Origin: DASQDN01 sp963833675
Lineage (GTDB): Bacteria > Acidobacteriota > Terriglobia > Bryobacterales > Bryobacteraceae
Length of the DNA: 64,000 nucleotides
Assembly: GCA_963833675.1 (NCBI GenBank)
Contig: CAWHYW010000022.1
Coordinates: 124,001 to 188,000 of the forward strand
Direction of reading: 5' to 3'
The notes below the pieces were generated by a model that saw nothing but the letters and a program-made list of their open reading frames with translations, was not told where the DNA came from and did not search any database. A program made the translations under genes and the position numbers. Of the stretch, positions 27,693 to 38,068 are shown piece by piece (position 1 is the stretch's first letter; every line of letters starts with the position of its first letter).

Positions 27693-29047
27693 TTCTTCAC
27701 GACTCCCGGCGTTGCAGGCGGTGGAGCGACATTAGTAACCGTTCGAACGGCGCGAATCCGAAACGCCTCGCCACTCGGCGTGCGTGTGATCGGCATCGTG
27801 AACTCCGATCTTTCAAACAGCGGCGAATTATCGAGCGACTTCAACAGACCGGCCGCCTGGTCCGCCTCGCCAGCGATCTGGATGTTTTGCCGGTCCATAT
27901 CCAGATTGCCGACCCAACCCGGTGGCCGGATCAGCTTGGTGATTTCCGCCAGCGCATCCATGTCGTACTTGGCGCGACGGCGAAAATCATCCAGCGACTG
28001 CGTGCGATTGCGGGTGTCGGCGATCGCTCTTGTCGAGAGTATTCACCTTGCGAGCTTGAGGCTCGTATCTTCGAATCTCGTGCTGCAATAGCCCCAGATA
28101 GCGGCCATCGGCCCATCGCGACTGCAGCGCCAGCGCGACAAGGAGTAGCGCCAGGATCGTCCCCAGAGCGAAGGTCGGAATCAATCGCACGCGCGAACTC
28201 GCGCGCCGTTGCTCCGCCGGCAGCAAATTGCCGTCCAGCGATAACCACGGACAAGCCCCGGCGAGGGCAGTCGCGTATGGCATCGCGTTGCCGAACGAAT
28301 TCGGGATTTTCGGGATCGTGACTCGCTGGAGAAACGGACGGGCTTTGGAAGCAGCCCCGCAAAGCTCACCGGTTCTGTTTCGGTTCCAGCCGCAGTTCTG
28401 ACTTCGCAAGTGAGAGAGCGCGCGAACCAACAGGCGGGAACGTCGCCGAGAACACCGGACGCGCAGGACTCTCGCCGTAAACTTCGATCTCTCGTTCGCC
28501 TTCATGCAGAACTACGAAGCCATCTGCCGGGCGGCGCTCCCAGCAGGCGAACCGCAGAATAAATGGCTGCCGCGGAGAACGTAAATGCGGCGACCTTTAT
28601 GCCCGCTTCGGCAAACAGCGAGGAGAACTGGTCGACGATCTCGTGCCGCGCGATACCCACCAGCACCGAAGGCGTCTTATCGATTCGAGCCCAGCTGAAA
28701 TAAACCTCATCTTCAGAGAAGGGATGCAGTGAATCGATCTGCAGCCGCACAGCCGACTCCAGATCTCGATCCGAAACACCCGGCACCAAGACGCTGCGCA
28801 CGATCACGTCGCGGCGCGGGAGCAAAACCGTCGCCGCGATATGGGCCGTGCCCACCTGGCGAAGGAAGTTGGCGAGTTCCGCGCCCCACTCGGCTGCCGG
28901 ACGATTCTTGTAATCGGTAACTGTCGCGGCTCCGATCACTGCCGCTTCCGAACGGCGGACGCGCACGATCGTTACCTTCAATTCCTGCTCGCAAACCTCG
29001 ATCCCGACACCGGTCCCGAAAGCGAGCCACTGGCGCAGAGCGGTCAT
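27689..29047 (-). CDS. gspL: GspL-like (PilM/PilN-type) platform protein (several frameshifts)
   Basis: N-terminal actin-like cytoplasmic part: GIEVCEQELKVTIVRVRRSE, LLPRRDVIVRSVLVPGVSDR, DLESAVRLQIDSLHPFSEDE, the PilM/GspL signature. After frame changes around 28510-28330 the text resumes as MPYATALAGACPWLSLDGNL, then a membrane helix TFALGTILALLLVALALQSR and a coiled coil RYEPQARKV. After another change near 28010 it ends with the PilN-like domain MDALAEITKLIRPPGWVGNL, QIAGEADQAAGLLKSLDNSP. Total ~450 residues, normal for GspL. It couples GspE to the membrane platform. Confidence 0.82.
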
Positions 29048-29071
29048 CGCGAGCGCTCCCGCGGCAAGCCG

Positions 29072-30049
29072 TCAGTTGTTGTCATACCAGCGTAGAGACT
29101 CGATCCCAGGGGTATATCCGGACCTGTGAAACTTGTAAACCGCGCTGACGGTGCGCGCCATGTCCGAGTAGCGGCCTTCCCCCACCCGCAGCCGGGCCGT
29201 GGAGCGAAGCGTAAAAATCGTGTTGCCACCCAAAGTGAGCCTGCTGAAACCGGGTCCGCCGGCTTGCGCGAACTGCGCCAGTTCCGCATTGTTTCGAAAA
29301 GGCATGGCATGACGCCGCTGCAGGATCGCGGCCACCGACCGTGGGATTGATTCCGATCGTGGTCATAACAGCGGGTTGAACCGAGTTGATATCGAATGGA
29401 CCCGCTGATCCGAACACAGACACGCAGTCTTTCAGAGCCGGCTTGAGGCTGGAGCCGGCCTGCCGCGTCGCGTACGAATCCACCGTGATACAGTTCTGGC
29501 GTCATGCCCTTCACAAGGAGTAGTTCTTCCGTCTCTTCCAAGGACGCATGCCGTGACCGAAAAGACGGAACCCCCGATAGATACTGCTGATCGAACATCG
29601 AAATGCCGCCCGGCGGGGCAGGCGACCGCCAATCCTGAACGGCGGATGCGATCAGTTGCGCGCGCGCCGGATCGGCCCCCAGATTCATCAGAAGTCGCTG
29701 CAATTCCTCGGGCTTAATGGAGTTGATATCGAACTTCGACGATTCCGGAATAATCTCGACCGTCGCCACGCCCGATGGAAAATCCATATTCAGCCGGGCC
29801 ATGCCGGGTTCGAAATAGCGCGGCGTATTGTCCGGATTCTTGTGACCGGGACCCCATTCGATATATGCCAATGCCCGCTCCAGAGCTCCCGTGGCCAGAT
29901 AGTAGGCGCGCACGCCTTCGGCGAGAGTGCTGGTGCGCTCGGTTTCTCCTCGAACCGTGATGGCAACGGAGAAACGCGATGGCCGTGAGAATCGCGGAAA
30001 GCCACAGGACCGCGAGCAGCGCGGCGCCCCGTTCATCTCGCACGGTCAT
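29072..30049 (-). CDS. gspK: GspK minor pseudopilin (several frameshifts)
   Basis: Tip pseudopilin of the T2SS. Start MTVRDERGAALLAVLWLSAI has the prepilin-type Gly-Ala-Ala cleavage site and hydrophobic helix but no Glu at +5, as is characteristic of GspK. Then VAITVRGETERTSTLAEGVR, SKFDINSIKPEELQRLLMNL and DPARAQLIASAVQDWRSP (helix-hairpin-helix-like repeats). Frame changes near 29985, 29480 and 29330 lead to a second repeat, SAGPFDINSVQPAVMTTIGI, and the end TPGIESLRWYDNN. It overlaps gspJ by 17 bases. Confidence 0.83.
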
Positions 30050-30783
30050 CCTCCCAGTCCGTATACTCGAAATCCGGATTCCGCCGCGTGTGTATGGGGG
30101 CCACGATGCTTGGGACTTCAAGACGCGCCGGATCGGGATTGAGCGGGCTCATCTCGATCCGGAGCGCGGCCGGCGCGATACCGCCGGGTCCATTTCTGGC
30201 TCCACAAGTCGGGTTTCGGAAGCTGCTGCTCTTCTTTATAGAAGAACTGGCACTGCGCCAATTTATCGGCAAGAACGAACGACGCCGGACTGATCTCCAC
30301 CGGGCGAAAAATCATCTGCGGACCAATCGAAGGAATGTTGGTGACACCAGCGCACGAGCTGTCCCGCTGACAGCGGACCGGAGTACAACCACTCATTCAC
30401 GATCAGCCGCACCCCTCGAGCCTCTTCCCGGGAATCACCTGGAACTCGAGAATGCGCGGATAACCACGCGCCGCCTTCATTTAAGGAATAGGAAGAAACG
30501 AAGCGCATCGTCTGCGGTTCGCCTTGAAAAAACGGGAGACGTGCGGGCGGCTCCTTGGGCGGAAGTCATACAATCGGCCACCACAGGGATGAAGCCTGCA
30601 ATCTGCTGCGTCAGAGACACGCTCCACGCCGAGCACGCGCCGGTTCGTCATCAGACGGTCGTTCGTACGATCCATGGCATTCAACCCAATGCGCAATCCG
30701 AACAACACACCGACAGAAAGCAAACTGAGCAGCGTCATCGCCACCAGCAATTCGATCAGCGTGACTCCGCGCCGTCCATTCAT
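30033..30783 (-). CDS. gspJ: GspJ minor pseudopilin (several frameshifts)
   Basis: Prepilin leader MNGRRGVTLIELLVAMTLLS with the class III cleavage site G/VTLIE. After frame changes (near 30620, 30440, 30290) it continues with MRFVSSYSLN, RLIVNEWLYSGPLSAGQL, and ends IAPAALRIEMSPLNPDPARL with IHTRRNPDFEYTDWEDDRA. This is the GspJ size and position between gspI (ATGA overlap) and gspK. Confidence 0.8.
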
Positions 30784-31260
30784 CGCATCAATCCCGCTGA
30801 AACATCCTGCGGGGTCAGGTAGTGCCGCCGAAATCCCTCAACCATGAATGTGCGAGGCTCGGCGCCGCTCATCCACCAAACCTGCACCTCCACACGATCC
30901 ACAATCGGCATACCGGGAGTGGGATTCGGTGGCATTTCAAAAGGCGAGATCCGCACCTTCCATCCCGAAGGCGAGCCATTGGTCTGCGCCGGATCATACA
31001 AGCCCTCCAAGAGCACAAATCGTGGAGCCCGCCGATCGGCAACAATCTCTTCCATCTTGCGCCGGGCCAGCATAGCCGCCCGATCATAATCGGTCAGCCG
31101 GCCAGCCACCCGCAAAGAACCCGAAAGCGCAGCCATCAACCCAGAGATAGCAACAGCCAAAATGACAGTAGCAACCAGAACTTCCAGCAGCGTAAACCTG
31201 CCTGCGCTCGAATCGGAGCTCCGACCGGAAGGGATGGGACGTTATCCTGCTCCCCTTCAT
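30780..31260 (-). CDS. gspI: GspI minor pseudopilin (one frameshift)
   Basis: The ATG at 31260 overlaps the gspH stop (ATGA) and starts MKGSRITSHPFRSEL. Removing one base near 31197 gives RFTLLEVLVATVILAVAISG, the prepilin helix of GspI. Then LRVAGRLTDYDRAAMLARRK and MEEIVADRRAPR, which is the typical GspI pattern (A.LA..KMEE). End: VDRVEVQVWWMSGAEPRTF. The long pre-cleavage leader is notable but could reflect a wrong start. Confidence 0.82.
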
Positions 31261-31718
31261 TCCACCGCCTCCACCTGCGGCACACCCGTAATCGGATCCA
31301 CCCGCACAATGCGATGAATGCCCTTTGGACTCGCGATCTCAACCCCAAAACGCGGAATCGCGCCGTTCGGATAAAGAATGATGCTGCGCGCCTGCTCGTC
31401 TTCTCCCGTCGGCAGTACGGGATGAATCCGGACGATGTGGATCGTTTCGGGCATGTTCAGTTCCCGAACACTATCCGAAATAACCCTGATCTTGTTTTCC
31501 GCGACCGAGATGTTGATCTCAACCGGAGTTTGCCTGCGCTCAGCCCGATTCAGACCCGCATTCAGAAAACTGGCAATCGAATCGGAGGCGGAGGACAAAC
31601 GGACAGAATCCAATCCACTGGTGACCGAAGGAAACGCGATCGCCGTGACCATGCCGACAATCGCCAGCACCATGATCATTTCGATCAGCGTGATTCCCGC
31701 GGTACACCTGTGCTTCAC
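31257..31718 (-). CDS. gspH: GspH-type minor pseudopilin
   Basis: 153 residues, intact. Prepilin leader MKHRCTAGITLIEMIMVLAI VGM type with G/ITLIE cleavage site, then AFPSVTSGLDSVRLSSASDS and a beta-rich domain (ENKIRVISDSVREL; ILYPNGAIPRFGVEI). The latter resembles the GspH motif with FxxxGxxxxG. It overlaps gspG (ATGA) and gspI (ATGA). Confidence 0.88.
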   Translation of the reverse strand: MKHRCTAGITLIEMIMVLAIVGMVTAIAFPSVTSGLDSVRLSSASDSIASFLNAGLNRAERRQTPVEINISVAENKIRVISDSVRELNMPETIHIVRIHPVLPTGEDEQARSIILYPNGAIPRFGVEIASPKGIHRIVRVDPITGVPQVEAVE

Positions 31719-32159
31719 TGATTCTTCCAGCTCAAAACGTCAGCGTTGATATCCTCGCCGCCCGGAGTGCCATCGGCCCCCAGCGACACGATGTCGGGTT
31801 CGTCCCCATGCTCTCCCGGGATATTTGTAAACGTACGGCCGGCCCCACGGATCGTTCGGCACTTCCTGAGGCAGATACGGACCCTTCCATAACGGCACTC
31901 CGGCGGGCGGGACACGAAGCGCTTGCAGTCCCTGCTCCGTCGTTGGAAACGTACTCGTGTCCAGCTTGTATGCGCCGAGCGCGGTCATAAAGCCGTTGAT
32001 CTGCGCATGCGCGGCCGTGACCCGGGCGGCATCGGCGCGCCGGAACATCTTCGGCATCACGAGCGCCGCAAATAGGGCGATGATCGTGACCACCACCATC
32101 ATTTCGATCAACGTCACACCGCTTTGTGCGCGTCTTTGCGTGTTTGCTTGTCTTCTCAT
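31715..32159 (-). CDS. gspG: GspG major pseudopilin (one frameshift)
   Basis: Main subunit of the periplasmic pseudopilus. Leader MRRQANTQRRAQSGVTLIEM with G/VTLIEMMVV cleavage site; then TAAHAQINGFMTALGAYKLD and TSTFPTTEQGLQALRV, LWKGPYLPQEVPNDPWGRPY, all GspG hallmarks. A shift near 31825 breaks the end, which resumes EHGDEPDIVSLGADGTPGGE, DINADVLSWKN, the calcium-site region of GspG. Start overlaps gspF by ATGA. Confidence 0.94.
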
Positions 32160-33368
32160 ATCGCGACCTCGTTCAAACTCGTAATAGCGAGCAGCATGCT
32201 TAGGATCAACGCGCCCACCACAATACCCATCACTAAAATAATGAGCGGCTCGAACAATGCAGTAAAGCGGCGGATCGCCTCGCGGGTTTCCGCTTCGTAG
32301 ATCTCCGCCATCCGGCCGAACATCGAATCCAAACGTCCCGTCTCTTCGCCTACACTCAGTAGGTGAGCCGCAAGCGCCGGGAACTCTTTCGAGCGGCGTA
32401 ACGGCCCTGCGATGCCTTCGCCGCGCTTCACACCCTGCGCAACGGTCTGCAGCGACTCCTGCGATTTTCTTGTTATTCAGCGTAGCTCCGGCGATCGCGA
32501 TCGACTGCACTAGCGGAACGCTGTTCGATACGAGCGTGCCCATCGCCCGCGCAAAGCGCGCTACCTCCGATTTGCGCAGCGCGATTCCAAGCACCGGAAT
32601 CCGCAAGCGCATGCCATCCCACCAGATCCTTCCAGACAAGGTGCGAATGTACGTGCTCATCGCCGTGATGAAAACGAAGATCGCCGTCGCCGCCATCCAT
32701 CCGTAGGTCTTCACGACCTTGCTCGACTCGAGCATGATCTTGGTGGGCAGCGGGATCTTAAGATGCGAATCCTGAAACACCTGCGCGAAACGCGGCACCA
32801 CAAACGTCAGCAGAAAGATCACTGAGATCGTGCCCACGGTCGCCAGTAGCGCCGGATAGACCATCGACGAGATGATGTAGTTCCGCAAATCGTCGCGTGT
32901 GCGCTCGAAATCCGCTAACCGTTCGAACACCGCCGCCAGCGAACCCGAAGCCTCGCCCGCTCGAACCATGTTGACGTATAGCTCGGAGAAATAGTCGGGC
33001 TTAGTTCCCAGGCTGTCGGCCAGCGATTTGCCGCTCTTCAGAACGCGGATCACGTCCTGTACAACCACCCGGAACACGGCTCTTTCGGTCAGTTCGCTGG
33101 TTATCGACAGGGCGCGGTCCACAGGCACGCCGGCATTTAACAGTGTCGAAAGCTCCTGGGTGAAGTGCAGAACGTCCTTGCGACCGCCACGCCGGACGAA
33201 CGGAACCCTCAACTCCAAAGATTTCTTCTCTTCAACACCGACATACACCGGCGTGAGACCCTGACGCCGTAATTCCGCGGCTACCCGCTTCTCGGTCTCG
33301 CCATGAACTACACCGGTGCGAAGCTTGCCGTCGGATGCGACTGCTCGGAAGTGGTAGTTCGTTGCCAC
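32156..33368 (-). CDS. gspF: GspF inner-membrane platform protein (one frameshift)
   Basis: Polytopic platform protein. Two T2SSF domains: RKDVLHFTQELSTLLNAGVP with DRALSI, and SEVARFARAMGTLVSNSVPL. Membrane helices: YPALLATVGTISVIFLLTFV, and after a shift near 32460, FEPLIILVMGIVVGALILSM. Without the correction the frame runs on falsely into gspG as a 542-residue reading frame. It starts 7 bases after gspE. Confidence 0.93.
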
Positions 33369-33375
33369 GTGCGCC

Positions 33376-35012
33376 CTAGAATTCCTGCGTCACTCGCATA
33401 ACTTCATCTACGGTCGTAACGCCTTCTCGAATCTTCAACCAGCCGTCCTCTCGCAGATTCCGCATACCGTGGCGCTTAGCGGACTGAGTCAGATCCACGG
33501 CATCCGCATTCGTCATGATCTTGCGCCGGATTTCGTCGTTCAATTCCATCATTTCGAAGATGCCGACACGTCCGGTATAACCCGTCCCGAAGCAGTGTTC
33601 GCAACCTGCTCCTCGGAATGTCTCTATGGCGTCGCCCTCGGGCGTATATTTTTCCCCCGCCGAAACGCGGCAGTATTTGCAGATTTGACGTACCAGCCGT
33701 TGAGCCAGCACAGCTACCAACGAGGAAGCCATCAGGAAGTTTTCCACTCCCATGTCCGTCAGGCGCGTGATTGCGCTGGGGGCATCGTTGGTGTGGAGTG
33801 TGGAATACACGAAATGGCCGGTGAGCGCCGAGCGGATCGCGATATCCGCCGTCTCGCGATCGCGAATCTCACCGATCATGATCACATCGGGATCCTGACG
33901 AACGATGTGCCGGATACCCGCGGCGAACGTCAGGCCGATCTGCGTATTCACGTGAAGCTGATTGATCCCGTCCATCTGATACTCCACCGGGTCTTCAATC
34001 GTGATGATCTTCTTGTCGGTTTGATTGATGCGCTTCAAGGCGGAATAAAGAGTGGTCGATTTACCGCTGCCCGTCGGTCCTGTTACCAGGAAAATACCAT
34101 GCGGCAGCGATGTGAAATATTCCATGCGGCTCAGCATGTGCGCATCGAAACCGAGCCGCTTCAGGTCGTAAAAATCTCCGGCGCTGCGGTCGAGCAGACG
34201 CATGACGACGCTCTCCCCATACAACGTCGGCAGAGTCGAAACACGGAGATCCACTTCTCGGCCAAGCGTTTTGATCTTGATACGCCCGTCCTGGGGGAGC
34301 GCCGCTCGGCGATATTCAATTTCGCCATCAGTTTCAGGCGGGAGATGATCGCAGCCTTCAGTTCGCGTGGCGGATTATCTTGCGGATAAAGAACCCCGTC
34401 AATGCGGTATCGGATCCGGAACTCTTTCTCGAATGGCTCGATATGGATGTCGCTGGCGCGCTTTTCTACTGCGAGAGCGATCATCGCGTTCACCAGTCGA
34501 ATGACCGGCGCCTCGCTCGCCATGTCACGCAGGTGCTCGAGATCCTCGGCAGCCTGGCCGTCGCCATCGAATTCTCGCATGGCGATCCGGTCCGTCTCGC
34601 CGTAATATTTATCCACCGCATCGAGAATCTCCTGCTCGGACGCAAGAACGGGATCGATGCGCAAACCGGTGAACGTGCGAACCGCCGACAGCGTCTCGAA
34701 ATCGAGCGGATCGGCCATCGCCAACGTCATACTCGAATCCTGCAGCGCAATCGGCATGCAGCGAAATTGCCGCAGGAATCGCGGAGACAATTTCTCTGTT
34801 TCAGGTGACACCGCCGGCGGCCCATCGATTGGTATCAGCGGGACATTCAGTTGCTCGGCCAGAGTGGCCATCACATCGCGGGCAGCACAGTAGCCGCCGT
34901 CGATCAGGATCTTGCCGATCTTTTCGCCGCGTTCTTTCTGCAGCTCCAGGGCGCGGTCCAGGTCCTCCGCGGACACTAGTTGCCGCGTCAGCAGCATTTC
35001 TCCTAGCCGCAT
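33376..35012 (-). CDS. gspE: GspE secretion ATPase (one frameshift)
   Basis: Cytoplasmic hexameric ATPase powering pseudopilus growth. N-terminal T2SSE_N: MRLGEMLLTRQLVSAEDLDR; then SEAPVIRLVNAMIALAVEKR, ASDIHIEP. A shift near 34290 joins LPQDGRIKIKTLGREVDLRV. Walker A: TGPTGSGKSTTLYSALKRIN; Asp box: IITIEDPVEYQ; Walker B: DPDVIMIGEIRDRETADIAI; His box: LTGHFVYSTLHTNDAPSAI; tetra-Cys zinc site CKYC...CEHC. The ATG at 35012, two bases after the upstream stop, matches the family start; a longer start at 35123 would overlap the upstream gene. Confidence 0.96.
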
Positions 35013-35014
35013 GC

Positions 35015-35533
35015 TTAGAACTTTTCGACCTTGAGCGACTCGTTCAACGTACCGGGGTTCAATAATGCGGACTTCTGCGCCTGAATCAGAATCTGGCGCG
35101 GCATGCCGGTGGTTTTTTCCCACGGATAATACGGAATCGTCACCGCAAGCGCGATGCGCTCGGTATCCGGCACTCCCTTCAGGTTTTGAGCCATCACGAC
35201 CATCGATTCCACCATCCGCTTCTGTAGGACTTCAATACGGATCTGCTTCTGAATGTGAAGCTTGTCGACTTCAGCAGGAGTGTAAGCCGGACGAAATGGA
35301 TTTGGGGATGCAAACGGATTTGGATCCACTTCAGCAGTGAACACCGCGCCGTAACCCTCCAGGTAAACGCCTCGCGTGCGGCCGAGCGCCTCACCCGGAG
35401 TGTTCGCATCCAACTGGACTACTTTGCCGTCCGTGAGCCTCTCCAGCGTCGCAACGTTATCCCGCGTTACGCGTGGCGAGGTCGATCCCGCGACCAAAGC
35501 AATCCCCACCAGCAGGCCGGCCGCGAATTTCAC
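35015..35533 (-). CDS. Secreted protein of unknown function between anti-sigma and gspE
   Basis: 172 residues with signal peptide MKFAAGLLVGIALVAGST. Mature part: NVATLERLTDGKVVQLDANT, LGRTRGVYLEGYGAVFTAEV, then a coiled segment (IQKQIRIEVLQKRMVESMVV) and LAVTIPYYPWEKTTGMPRQI. Not a family I can name. Overlap with the anti-sigma gene (ATGA) and a 2-base gap to gspE place it within the operon; it could be a periplasmic accessory of the secretion system or a ligand for the anti-sigma factor (inference). Confidence 0.75.
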   Translation of the reverse strand: MKFAAGLLVGIALVAGSTSPRVTRDNVATLERLTDGKVVQLDANTPGEALGRTRGVYLEGYGAVFTAEVDPNPFASPNPFRPAYTPAEVDKLHIQKQIRIEVLQKRMVESMVVMAQNLKGVPDTERIALAVTIPYYPWEKTTGMPRQILIQAQKSALLNPGTLNESLKVEKF

Positions 35534-36123
35534 GGTCGGGCTCCGACGTCGTATGCCGCGAGGCGAACATTCGCATTCCGCTTATCCATACGATCCAGGT
35601 ACTCGGCGACCGTCTTTAGGTCCATCTCGTATCGCCGGTCGCTTTGCGCGAGCCGCGCATTCACCACCTCTAGGATTTTATGCGCCTGCCGCCCTTCAAT
35701 CTCAACGGCCGCCTTTTCAACCGCGGCCTGAACACGCTTCTCCAACTCCGCTTCGATCGCCTTCCGGTCCACCTGCGCAACCGCCGGAACCGGCGCAGGC
35801 GCCGGAAGCACTGCCGGTGTATGGACGGCGTGGAACACAATAGCAGCCGCCACCAGTGCGGCGGATGCAAATCCGAGTTGAGGTCCGGAAGCGAAAATCT
35901 TCTGCCACCAGCGCGGTTCGAACACCTTGTCCGACACAAACGCGATCCGGCGCGGTGGCTCCTCTTCATGCATGCACAGAATGGCCGAGCGAGTGGCGCT
36001 CAACCCAGCCAATTCGTCCTGACATACCGCGCACGTCAGGAGATGCCGGTCAACCGACTCCCGCTGGTCGGCGTTAAGCTCGCCGAACAGATATTCCTTC
36101 AAATCGAAAGGTGAGCACGTCAT
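35530..36123 (-). CDS. Anti-sigma factor with zinc-finger (ZAS) domain
   Basis: 197 residues. The N-terminus has the ZAS motif H27-x3-C31-x2-C34 (HLLTCAVC) that binds ECF sigma factors. One membrane helix at ~84-101 (GFASAALVAAAIVFHAV) and a periplasmic coiled coil (DRKAIEAELEKRVQAAVEKA) follow. It overlaps the sigma-factor gene by ATGA, so the two are a cognate pair. The signal it senses is unknown. Confidence 0.9.
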   Translation of the reverse strand: MTCSPFDLKEYLFGELNADQRESVDRHLLTCAVCQDELAGLSATRSAILCMHEEEPPRRIAFVSDKVFEPRWWQKIFASGPQLGFASAALVAAAIVFHAVHTPAVLPAPAPVPAVAQVDRKAIEAELEKRVQAAVEKAAVEIEGRQAHKILEVVNARLAQSDRRYEMDLKTVAEYLDRMDKRNANVRLAAYDVGARP

Positions 36124-36680
36124 TCCTTACCCCGCATTTCTACCGACGTCAGAGTTTCTTTCAGGAGGTCCATCGCCGTATAAAGACGCGATTTCACTGT
36201 TGAGACCGGGCAGCCGAGAATATCGGACATCTCTTCAAACTTGAATCCCTGGTAAATCTTGAGAACCACCGCTTCGCGCTGTTCGTTGGACAGGCGGGTC
36301 AGCGCGCGTTCCACTGCCAGGCTTACCTCGATCGGCAGCATCCGGCGTGTCGGACCCGGCTCCAGCCAGGTCTCTTGGTGCGCATCTTCCAGATCCGTCT
36401 CCGGCCGGTTTTTTCGCAGCATCGAGTAAGCCTCGTTATGCGCGATCCGATACAGCCAGGGAGCGAATCTCGATGGGTCCTCCAGCTTGCGCAAGTTCTG
36501 ATAAGCCTTCAGAAAAACATCTTGCGCCAAATCCAGGGCATCTTCCCGGTTCTTGACGAGCCGCAACAAATAATTGAAGATCCGCTTTTCCCACCTGGAG
36601 ACAAGAAGGTTATAGGCCTCCACGTTGTCGCGACGGGCCTGTGCTATCAGGTCGCGGTCCTCAACCTCCCGAAATATCAA
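36120..36680 (-). CDS. ECF sigma factor heading the gsp operon
   Basis: 186 residues with sigma-2 (IFNYLLRLVKNREDALDLAQ, DVFLKAYQNL, FAPWLYRIAHNEAYSMLRK) and sigma-4 (ALTRLSNEQREAVVLKIYQG, FEEMSDILGCPVSTVKSRLY). It resembles RpoE/SigW-type ECF factors. The apparent start is TTG (36678-36680) with GGAG 8 bases upstream. As first gene of the run it probably controls its own operon, but no ECF promoter was confidently identified in 36681-36837. Confidence 0.92.
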   Translation of the reverse strand: MIFREVEDRDLIAQARRDNVEAYNLLVSRWEKRIFNYLLRLVKNREDALDLAQDVFLKAYQNLRKLEDPSRFAPWLYRIAHNEAYSMLRKNRPETDLEDAHQETWLEPGPTRRMLPIEVSLAVERALTRLSNEQREAVVLKIYQGFKFEEMSDILGCPVSTVKSRLYTAMDLLKETLTSVEMRGKE

Positions 36681-36837
36681 CTAGCCGGCTCCGTTTCGAA
36701 TGACGTTGTCCATAGGTAAAAAGACGAAGCCTACATCGTAGGCAAGGGGATGTCACCATTTTTACATACAAGGTCTGCCTTGCCGCCCGTTTTCAGCGAG
36801 TGTACTATGGCCCATAGAAATCAACAGGCACGCATAA

Positions 36838-38068
36838 TTGCGCTACCCCGACTCGGTTGAATACCTCTACGCTCTCGGAAACGAGATCAAATCCGTCAAA
36901 TTCGGGCTCGAAAATATTATCGAAGTCCTGCATGCTCTAGGAGATCCGCAGGAGGCGTTTCCATCGGTTCACGTCGCGGGCACCAACGGTAAGGGCTCGA
37001 CTTGTGCGATGATCGAAGCCGCCGCACGGACGGCCGGAAAGCGAACCGGCCTCTACACCTCCCCTCATCTGGTCGAGCCCACAGAGCGGATCGTAATCGA
37101 TGGAAAGCCAGTGTCAAAAGTTCAGTTCGTTGACGCTTTCAATCGGGTCCATGCGGTCGGCCTGCGGATGGAGACACACCCGACGTACTTCGAAACCGTC
37201 ACCGCGATGGCATTCCTGCTATTCCGCGATGCAGGAATTGAGCTCGGCGTGATCGAAGTAGGTCTGGGAGGCCGATTGGATGCTACAAACGTGGTACATC
37301 CTGCCCTCTCTGTGATCACCCCTGTCGATTTCGATCACGAAGCGTTTCTCGGAAGCAGCCTGGAGCAGATCGCAGGAGAAAAGGCCGGAATACTGAAGCC
37401 CGGAGTAAACGCCGTCATCGCGCCACAGCGGCCGGAGGCCGAGTCTGTGATTCGCGGACGAGCGGCGGAGATCGGCGCCTCACTGGATTTACTGCGAGAC
37501 ACGGAATTCCAGGATATCCATATCGATCGTTATCACAGTGAGTTCGCATTCAGGGGAACGTCGATACACTGCCCGCTTGCCGGTCATCATCAGGTCGTAA
37601 ACGCGGCCACCGCCGCGGCGGCATTATTCAAACTGGACATTTCACCCAAAGGCATCGAAAACGCGCATTGGCCAGGAAGGCTGGAGGTCGTGTCACAGCG
37701 AGCCCGACATCATTCTCGACGGCGCTCATAACCCCGCCGGAGCGCGAGCCCTCGCCCAACACATTCACGACTTTTACTCGGACTGTAAGGTCTGGCTCAT
37801 CTATGGAGCAATGCGCGATAAATCCGTTCAGGAGATAACCGAAATTCTGTTCCCTCTTGCGTCAGAGGTCATTGTCACGGCTCCCGCCTTCGCTCGCGCC
37901 TTACGCCCCGAGGCGCTGGCCGAAGCCTCCGACCATCCCTCGATTCGAGTTGCTGGCAATCTCAATCGGGCATTCGACATGACGAAAAGTGCCGCACCTT
38001 CCGACGTCATCTTTATTACCGGATCTTTGTACCTCGTGGGCGAGGCGCGCGCTCTGCTCGTAAAATAG
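36838..38068 (+). CDS. folC: FolC, folylpolyglutamate/dihydrofolate synthase (one frameshift)
   Basis: Adds glutamate to folates. P-loop GTNGKGST at residues 48-55 within FPSVHVAGTNGKGSTCAMIE; TGLYTSPHLVEPTERI; IEVGLGGRLDATNVV; DFDHEAFLGSSLEQIAGEKA. One extra base near 37693; afterwards SEPDIILDGAHNPAGARALA, the Mur-ligase C domain, to KSAAPSDVIFITGSLYLVGE. The start is TTG at 36838 (MRYPDSVEYLYALGNE), which fits the family N-terminus. The stop shares one base with the plsC GTG. Confidence 0.93.

Noticed and set aside
30822..31721. A 299-codon plus-strand reading frame
   Set aside because: It is antisense to gspH and gspI, with His/Arg-rich composition typical of non-coding frames.
31740..33368. 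A 542-codon reading frame joining GspF and GspG
   Set aside because: GspF and GspG sequences are each complete when one base is corrected near 32460 and 31825; the middle part is out-of-frame GspF sequence, so there is no real fusion.
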